From Cranoglanis bouderius (Eukaryota; Chordata; Actinopteri; Siluriformes; Cranoglanididae): a stretch of 64,000 nt of DNA. Below are positions 57,081 through 64,000 of the stretch, in pieces; the stretch's first letter is position 1, and every line of letters starts with the position of its first letter. The stretch spans positions 8,753,527 to 8,817,526 of the forward strand of contig CM042548.1 of assembly GCA_023630585.1 (NCBI GenBank), in the 5' to 3' direction. The translations under genes and the position numbers were made by a program. The notes below the pieces were generated by a model that was given only the letters and a program-made list of their open reading frames with translations, searched no databases and was not told where the DNA came from.

Positions 57081-60000
57081 TATTTAAAAGGCCAAAAGTC
57101 CAAACACAAATCTAAATCCATCAGGCTGAGAGCATGCATCTCCCAGAGCTCGAGAGTGAGGCAATGCTGCAGCAGGGTTGGAAGGACATTCACTTTTGGA
57201 TGCATGCTCTTTATTTGGCAAGGGCACAACAGACACAGATGGTGGACTCACTACTGAGAGGATACCCACACAAACTCTGGCGAATACATTCTCTACACTG
57301 ATGGTGGTGAAGCAAACTGCAGGAAAAAAAGGCAGACTGCATGCCTTTACCAGAGCTTGTCAGTGTATTTTAGTAGGTTTTTTTTTTTTTTTTTTAACAT
57401 AGCTAAAATTGTCTCAGTTGCTTCTGGTGTCAGAGTGTAGTGCTGCATCGGATTCTGTTATTCTGAGAATATGAGTTTACATATGATGGAACATAGGCAG
57501 CAATGGGACTAGTGCAAACACATTTCCATTGGCTCAAGTACAGCCCATGATACAATAGCTGCTATGTCTGCCAAACATGAGTTCAAATCAGGGATTGAGT
57601 GAGGGGACAAGAGGCGCACAGCTGTCTATCCAAAAACATGAACCATAACACCTGCAAACACAACTGCGACTGCTGCCCAGCCTACAGCTGGTCTCAAACA
57701 AGAAGTCTTCAAAAGGACAGTGTACACCATTTAGTTCCAAAGAAAGGACAATAAAATAGTCAGACTTGGAGAAACACATCGATTATATGCTCACTTATTG
57801 AAATAAAAGCCAAGTAATGTAAGCCATTTGCAGTGCTATGTGTATCATGTTTCATTATGGAAACTAACAGCAACATCTCAACCAAACCATAATGACACAG
57901 CATGATCTCAATTTCATTCTGTTTGTAGAAAAATGATACAACTATTAGCCCTTGAAGCAAAAGATATTAATACAGGCAGAAGATGTGCTTTGAGACCTCA
58001 TAAATCGAAGTAAAAATACAATTAATCTAAATAATAACCAAAACGCTAGTGAGATTTACAGTAAGGGGAAATTCTCCTAAAGAAGGAGAACACCAGATGG
58101 AGTAATATGTTTTGATGTAACTCTACATTCATTCAGTATTTTGATAGATTCTACAGGTGAGCGATTAAGTAATATAAATTTAAAAAATGATTGAAGTCAT
58201 AGTCAGGTTCATCTTCAGTCTTGTAGAACCTCTTAAGTTCTCAACTGTTTTATGCAGAACTCTACAGCTTAGTGTTTCCTTATCAAAAGGGTTCTCAGTT
58301 GAACCATTTTAGGAAGCTAAGAATCCTTGACTATACAAAGAACCCCTGAAGGGTTGTACATTAAATGTACAGTTTAAGGAAAATACTAAAGGAGTGTCCT
58401 TTTGCTGAAAGCAAAGGCTCAAAGATTACAGGGAGGCCCTCTGTTCATAAAACAAAGAGATCAGAACTGTCTTTAAAACCAGCTGCAAGGCTTTACGCTC
58501 CCTCCCATGGCAAATGCTCTTGTGTCAAAAGGAGATTGAAAGACAGCACCTTGTGACTTGAACATCAGTCATGGGGTGATGAGCACAGATGCTATCTGCC
58601 CTTGTGTTTCCACTCTACTGTGTATGCATTTAATTATTAAGCACACAGTGACACTTCTGAATGTCTCTCATCAGGCTGTAAGGTTATGTCTGGTTTGAAC
58701 GAGTGACAATTCTGAAAGCTCTGTTAAACAAATATGGGACATTCCATTTTCCTTTGGGTTGAACAATAAAATGGGCCAATATTTCAAAAATGAGATGGTG
58801 ATAAGGGGTATTAATTACTTTCTGTGTTAAAGCTCAAAGGAAAACTCCACTCTGAAACATGTTTACGCTGATATTTTTGTGATATGAGGGGTTCTCAAAC
58901 TAGGGGTGGTGGCCCCATGTGGGGTCACTTGATTTACAAATGGGGCCCACTAACCATAACCCCTGATTTAGTGGTTGTCTGCCACACAGAGCTTCTTCTC
59001 CTCACCATATTCCAGCAATGTTCAATGTCATATTAATGAGAAATCCAATACAGAATTAGTAAAGACAGCAAAGTTTGGCCTTGAATAGCAATACAGCTAT
59101 ACAACACAATTGCGCAGAGTTACAGCAGACACTCACCTCAGCTTGTTAGCGATCTACGAGATGACAAGCATGATGCCACTGACTGTCTTATTAGCATCAG
59201 AGTTGAAGCTCTTGAACCTTATTTGTTTAATCAGAGTGTACAGATGAGGAGCCGAGAGAGCTGGACAGACTAAAGGACTGCTGCATTGCTCTCTTTAGTA
59301 GAGATAAAACAAGGTCTAAATCCCACTGCTGCCATTTTCAGCAGGTAGTCGAAAATGCATTGTGGGTAATGTAGGAAATTGTTAACCAAAGTGATAGACA
59401 AGCATGTCGAAAGAAAGAGTTTAAACTAAAAAAGTAAATTCAGAATTGCATTACAAAATAAATCTAGGAAGCTACTGAAGATCGTATGTTAATTATAAAG
59501 ATTAATACAAGTTGTACAGGGTGGCTTTTTCCTTTAAGCCACAGGCTCTGCAAACATAAAGGACTTATTCCCAGAGCAATCAGGACACATTTTTTTTTTC
59601 TTCACTTTTGTTTTTTCTGATCTGTTTCCTGATATTTGGGGATCAAAGGAACATTCTGGTAGACAAAATTTCCTGGGCTAAAGCTACAAACTGATGTAAT
59701 GCATACTATAATTCTCTTTGCAATGCAAAAATTTGCTTTAAAGTAAGTCAGAATTCATGATGCATTTACTGACACGTCCTGAAAGTATGAGTTGACTTGG
59801 TTGTAAAAGTAATAAAGAAAAAAAGAAGGGCCAAGATGTCTCTAAGCTAACTACTGTAATGACCACAGCAAGATACTGTTCATTTTTCAAGTATAATTCA
59901 TTATAGAACTAAAACTCCTTCCAAGCTGAGTTTCTTTTAGTTCAGTGGGTGGGGTCAGACCTGATGTGAGATCCGCTCATGATGTCTTTCCATTGTTTTG

Positions 60001-60600
60001 AGACCAAACCGCCACTTTTTCCTCCTGTTACATTTTTCCGACAGCAGTCTGGTCTTCTTATGATTCATACCACACTCAAATAGTTTTAATTTAGTTAATC
60101 TTTCATTTAAGCATGAAGTTTCTGACCATGAAACAGACTACTAGCAAATCTCTCTCTAAAAGACCTGCTCTGCTAATGCACTGTTAACATTTCACAATCG
60201 TTATCTCTAGCAAGAGTACAAACGTGGCATGCCGGTAGCATAATTTTGTATATCCTACCATGCAGCTATAAAAAAAAAACAGCCATGCAGCTGTAAAACA
60301 AACAAACAAACAAAAAAACAAAACAAAACTGAATCCACACTTGTTTAGTAGCATAATTTTATGTAGATACATAGAAACATCTACTACATATGCCTGCACA
60401 AAACACAAAAAAGTTCCTGACCCAAACTTTTCTCTTTTCCTTTGTGAGAAGGAATCACACCACCCCATCGATGATTAATGATTATTATCCTATTACAACA
60501 CGTCCCTTCATCGTTTATATGCATAATATATTCTCTCTCATGTAACTTGCTATAGTTCTGCCACATCTCACGGTCATGGACATTTTCAGCTGGGCAAAAC
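57081..60600. other. ubash3b intron 1, unassigned
   Basis: Holds poly-T at 57380-57396, an AAGGGTTCT / AGAACCCCTGAAGGGTT repeat-like patch near 58288-58355, and GGCCCCATGTGGGGTCACTT near 58910. The word ATGCATTGTGGGTAATGTAG near 59357 is frequent in fish non-coding DNA. No gene is supported. Confidence 0.45.
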
Positions 60601-60965
60601 TGGAATAGAGGGTGTTTCTGATCCCCTACAGTGCCAATAAAACAAGAAATGGGAGTTGGGTCAGAGCAACCACTTACTCCACTTTAGTTTTTTTCCCACA
60701 ACAATAACCAAAACATTTTTTCCAGCTGTGGTGCATAAGATTGCATACCTAAAAAAACCCTACTAACACAACAAATAACATCCACAAAAGTTGTGTGCTA
60801 GCCTATATCATGCAGTTTGTGATCCTCTACAGTGTACGCCAGTAAAACAAGAAATGGGACCTGGATTAAAGTCAACCACCCACTATACTTTTGCTTTTCC
60901 ATAACAACAACCAAAGCATTTTTTTTTTATTCAAGCGTGGTGCAGAAGATTACATCTCACCGAGT
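60601..60965 (+). repeat. Degenerate tandem duplication, period about 210 bp
   Basis: Two stretches starting GATCCCCTACAGTG (60620) and GATCCTCTACAGTG (60831) share CAATAAAACAAGAAATGGGA / CAGTAAAACAAGAAATGGGA, an ACAACAATAACCAAA-type word and GGTGCATAAGATT / GGTGCAGAAGATT in the same order. The unit is not a known element to me. Confidence 0.7.
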
Positions 60966-61283
60966 GGAAATACCTTGAATATAGTCAAGAACAAGAAACC
61001 AAATTCAATATTATATTTGTTTTATTGCAATCTTATAATAGGAAATACTAAATTAAATGTGACTATATTCAAGATACAGTGGGGGAAAAAAGTATTTGAT
61101 CCCCTGCTGATTTTGTATGTTTGCCCACTGACAACGAAATGATCAGTCTATAATTTTAATGGTAGGTGTATTTTAACAGTGAGAGACAGAATAACAACAA
61201 AAAAATCCAGAAAAACGCATTTCAAAAAAGTTATAAATTGATTTGCATTTTAATGAGTGAAATAAGTATTTGACCCCTTCGAC

Positions 61284-62291
61284 TTAGTACTTGGTGGCAA
61301 AACCCTTGTTGGCAATCACAGAGGTCAGACGTTTCTTGTAGTTGGCCACCAGGTTTGCACACATCTCAGGAGGGATTTTGTCCCACTCCTCTTTGCAGAT
61401 CCTCTCCAAGTCATTAAGGTCTCAAGGCTGACGTTTGGCAACTCGAACCATCAGCTCCCTCCACAGATTCTCTATGGGATTAAGGTCTGGAGACTGGCTC
61501 AGCCACTCCAGGACTTTAATGTGCTTCTTCTTGAGCCACTCCTTTGTTGCCTTGGCTGTGTTTTTTGGGTCATTGTCATGCTGGAATACCCATCCATGAC
61601 CCATTTTCAATGCCCTGGCTGAGGGAAGGAGGTTTTCACCCAAGATTTTACGGTACATGGCCCCGTCCATCGTCCCTTTGATGCGGTGCAGTTGTCCTGT
61701 CCCCTTAGCAGAAAAAAACCCCCAAAGCATAATGTTCCCACCTCCATGTTTGACGGTGGGGATGGTGTTCTTGGGGTCATAGGCAGCATTCCTCCTCCTA
61801 GAAACACGGCGAGTTGAGTTGATACCAAAGAGCTCGATTTTGGTCTGACCACAACACTTTCACCCAGTTCTCCTCTGAATCATTCAGACAAACTTCAGAT
61901 GGGCCTGTAAGATGTGCTTTCTTGAGCAGGGGGACCTTGCGGGCGCTGCAGGATTTCAGTCCTTCACGGCGTAATGTGTTACCAATTGTTTTCTTGGTGA
62001 CTATGGTCCCAGCTGCCTTGAGATCATTAACAAGATCCTTCCATGTAGTTCTGGGCTGATTCCTCACCATTCTCATAATCATTGAAACTTCACGAGGTGA
62101 GATCTTGCATGGAGCCCCAGACCGAGGGAGACTAACAGTTATTTTGTGTTTTTCCATTTGCGAATAATCATACCAACTGTTGTCACCTTCTCACCAAGCT
62201 GCTTGGCGATGGTCTTGTAGCCCATTCCAGCCTTGTGTAGGTCTACAATCTTGTCCCTGACATCCTTGGACAGCTCTTTGGTCTTGGCCAT
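61284..62291 (-). pseudogene. Tc1 transposase pseudogene with three lesions
   Basis: It starts MAKTKELSKDVRDKIVDLHK and ends before TAA at 61284-61286. It keeps the HTH (GYKTIAKQLGEKVTTVGMI), WSD (first Asp), FQHDNDPKNTAKATKEW (second Asp) and SPDLNPIENLWRELM (Glu). Lesions are the loss of one A in the run near 62148, a deletion of about five bases right after WSD near 61845, and CGA-to-TGA at about 61422. The two deletions sum to six bases, so the frame is restored between them and the stop. Confidence 0.9.
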
Positions 62292-62333
62292 GGTGGAGAG
62301 TTTGGAATCTGATTGACTGATTGCTTCTGTGGA

Positions 62334-62429
62334 CAGGTGTCTTTTATACAGGTAACAAGATGAGATTAGGAGCACTTCCTTTAAGAGAGTGCTCCTAATC
62401 CAGCTCGTTACCTGTGTAAAAGACACCTG
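62334..62429. other. Long hairpin in Tc1 leader
   Basis: The arms CAGGTGTCTTTTATACAGGT... and ...ACCTGTGTAAAAGACACCTG are inverted copies over about 40 bases with a few mismatches and a loop of roughly 15. It lies 43 bases upstream of the transposase start on the minus strand, inside the right terminal repeat boundary. Confidence 0.88.
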
Positions 62430-62769
62430 GGAGCCAGAAATTTTGCTGATTGATAGGGGATCAAATACTTATTTCCCTCATTAAAATGCAAATCAATTTA
62501 TAACATTTTTGAAATGCGTTTTTCTGGATTTTTTTGTTGTTATTCTATCTCTCACTGTTAAAATACACCTACCATTAAAATTATAGACTGATAATTTCTT
62601 TGTCAGTGGGCAAACGTACAAAATCAGCAGGGGATCAAATACTTTTTCCCCCCACTGTATCTTCATGTGCTAAGATACCATTTGTTGCAGTGTGTCACTG
62701 GGCCATCTTTTGTACCTTTAGTTTGTACCTTGATTAGGTTTGAGAGTGAGTGGTACAGCAGTGGTCCTC

Positions 62770-63123
62770 ACCCAGATAGCAATGTGGAATGATGGCACTT
62801 GGGCGGTCCACTCCTGTTTGCCAGATTTGGGCCACATGCAACATATGTTTTTGGTTTACACCCAGATTAGCCCTGTCGACTGTGCCACATTTTTGCCAAA
62901 GGTGGCCCACATTTGTTTTGTGATTTTTGGGCCATATACACTATTTAACACATGGGCCACTTTAGGGTCACATCCAGATTACACATTGCCGCGAGCACCG
63001 CATCTTTGCCTAAAAAGGCCCACACGTGATTTGGGATATTTGGGCCATATTTGCTATTTTACATGTGGGCCACTTCAGGCTCATATCCATATTGTCCGGG
63101 CCAAATCCAGATGCTGTCTGGGT
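62770..63123. mobile_element. MITE with GGGCCA subrepeats
   Basis: The ends ACCCAGATAGCA and TGCTGTCTGGGT are inverted with one mismatch. The inside repeats TGGGCCA/GGCCCACA words at about 60-100-base spacing. No transposase is present. The superfamily is not assigned, since no clear target duplication was found. Confidence 0.7.
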
Positions 63124-63630
63124 AAGGTCTAATTATGTCTATATAATATCTAAATTGTTTTAAGGGTATATTATATTCACATTTCCAGGTGAAAGACACA
63201 TACTAAAGGTACAAAAAAGTTTCCTTAATAGTACCACCTCAGGGACAACGATAAGTACAGTTTGGTACTTTTATTTCTGAGTGTGTGTGCAATGTACTAT
63301 TCTGCCATACATTGCTACTGGTATTGTAAATATTCACAACATTCTCCTATACAGCTGAACTTTTTCCATTTAGAGCAAAATTTGAAATAAGTTGAATTGA
63401 GAATAGTGAAACTGTTTTATTATTCTTGCTAGCAGACTGTTATTGCATATCACATTTTGGTCACAATTTTTATTTATTTATTTATTTTAGATTTTTAGAT
63501 AAACTGCATCTACTGCATACTATGTAGCAATACAAACTTCATTAAACTTAAAGAAGGCTTTAATCTCTACCCACTTTGCACAATCACATCAGATCACATA
63601 TCCCTGAAAATCTTGTTTCCTGAACTATAC
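63124..63630. other. Unassigned intronic sequence
   Basis: A/T-rich with TTTATTTATTTATTTTAG near 63470; nothing recognised. Confidence 0.45.
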
Positions 63631-64000
63631 ACTCAGCATCCACTTTATTAGGAACAGCTGTACAACTGCACATTCATGCAATTCTTCAGTCAGTCAATCT
63701 TATGCCAGCAGCGCAATGCTTCATGCAAATACAGGTGAAGAGCTACAGTTAAGGTTCACATCAAACATCAGAATGGGGAAAAAATGTGATCTCAGTGATT
63801 TTGATCATGGTGTTTCAGAAACTGCTGATCTCCTGGGATTTTCATGCACAATAGGCACTTGAGTTTACACTGAATGGTGCATAAACAATCAAAATGGAAT
63901 GGAAATGCATTCTTGATTAGAGAGGTCGGAAGAGAATGGCCAGACTGGTTTGAGCTGACAGGAAGTAACTCAAATAACCACTCTTTACAATGGTAGTGAG
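63631..64000 (+). mobile_element. ACTTTATTAGGA-family Tc1 element, cut by window end
   Basis: It starts CACTCAGCATCCACTTTATT, then leader text and a transposase N-terminus whose start reads GGGGAAAAAATGTGATCTCAGTG (related copies MxKKCDLSDFD). The text continues to CTCTTTACAATGGTAGTGAG at the window edge. It matches the arms at 26594 and 27614. Confidence 0.8.

Larger units (their letters stand above)
61077..62657 (-). mobile_element. Complete Tc1-like transposon with GTATTTGATCCCCTGC ends
   Basis: A 1581-bp element flanked by TA, with inverted repeats of about 200 bp (CAGTGGGGGAAAAAAGTATT on the left, inverse on the right). Each arm holds an outer GTATTTGATCCCCTGC and an inner GTATTTGACCCC-type copy, an IR/DR layout. 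It lies in the presumed first intron of ubash3b. Confidence 0.94.

Noticed and set aside
48922..64000. let-7/miR-100/miR-125b cluster, near UBASH3B in mammals
   Set aside because: None of the expected mature sequences was seen on either strand by eye; in mammals the cluster lies well upstream of the gene.

Overview
This window is vertebrate nuclear DNA, almost certainly from a teleost fish. The evidence is one spliced host gene with GT-AG introns, at least ten Tc1-type DNA transposons of several subfamilies, a chromodomain Ty3/gypsy element, an RTE-like LINE, a 5S-rRNA-derived SINE of the fish SINE3 type, and long (TA)n/(CA)n microsatellites. The mix resembles otophysan fish such as catfishes, but species cannot be fixed from sequence reading alone.

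Host gene: ubash3b (TULA-2/Sts-1) lies on the minus strand between 48921 and 31217. I rebuilt 13 coding exons by hand; every junction is GT-AG and all phases fit. Together they give about 597 residues, from within the UBA domain to the stop codon: the UBA tail, a 2H phosphoesterase domain with both H-x-T motifs, an SH3 domain, a divergent linker exon, and a complete histidine-phosphatase (PGM-fold) domain. Exon 1 (N-terminus and start of UBA) and the promoter were not found and probably lie beyond 64000, so roughly 48922-64000 is the first intron. The protein is expected to damp tyrosine-kinase signalling downstream of immune and growth-factor receptors.

Layout. 1-11100: pile-up of Tc1 elements, MITEs, a SINE, a gypsy relic and (TA)n arrays, with no host gene seen. 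11130-17300: a Tc1 element carrying a decayed chromodomain gypsy element. 17330-29600: mostly unassigned sequence, an (AT)n array, Tc1 relics, and a family with ends near ACTTTATTAGGA in several forms, including a head-to-head fold-back. 29620-31216: Tc1 relic, then the ubash3b 3' UTR. 31217-48921: ubash3b, whose introns hold a Tc1 relic, a MITE, an RTE-like LINE with an 18-bp target duplication, and two nested Tc1-in-Tc1 pairs. 48922-64000: a hAT-like MITE, two more Tc1 elements, a MITE with internal GGGCCA subrepeats, and quiet intronic sequence.

The most notable signal is a pair of near-identical 1.58-kb Tc1 elements (39874-41457 and 46085-47667), each inserted at a TA inside a different older Tc1 element in introns of the same gene. 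One keeps an uninterrupted 346-residue transposase with its DDE residues; the other has a single premature stop. I found no sign of an undescribed multi-gene system. The interest lies in the layered transposon record and in hairpins in the leaders of two Tc1 families.
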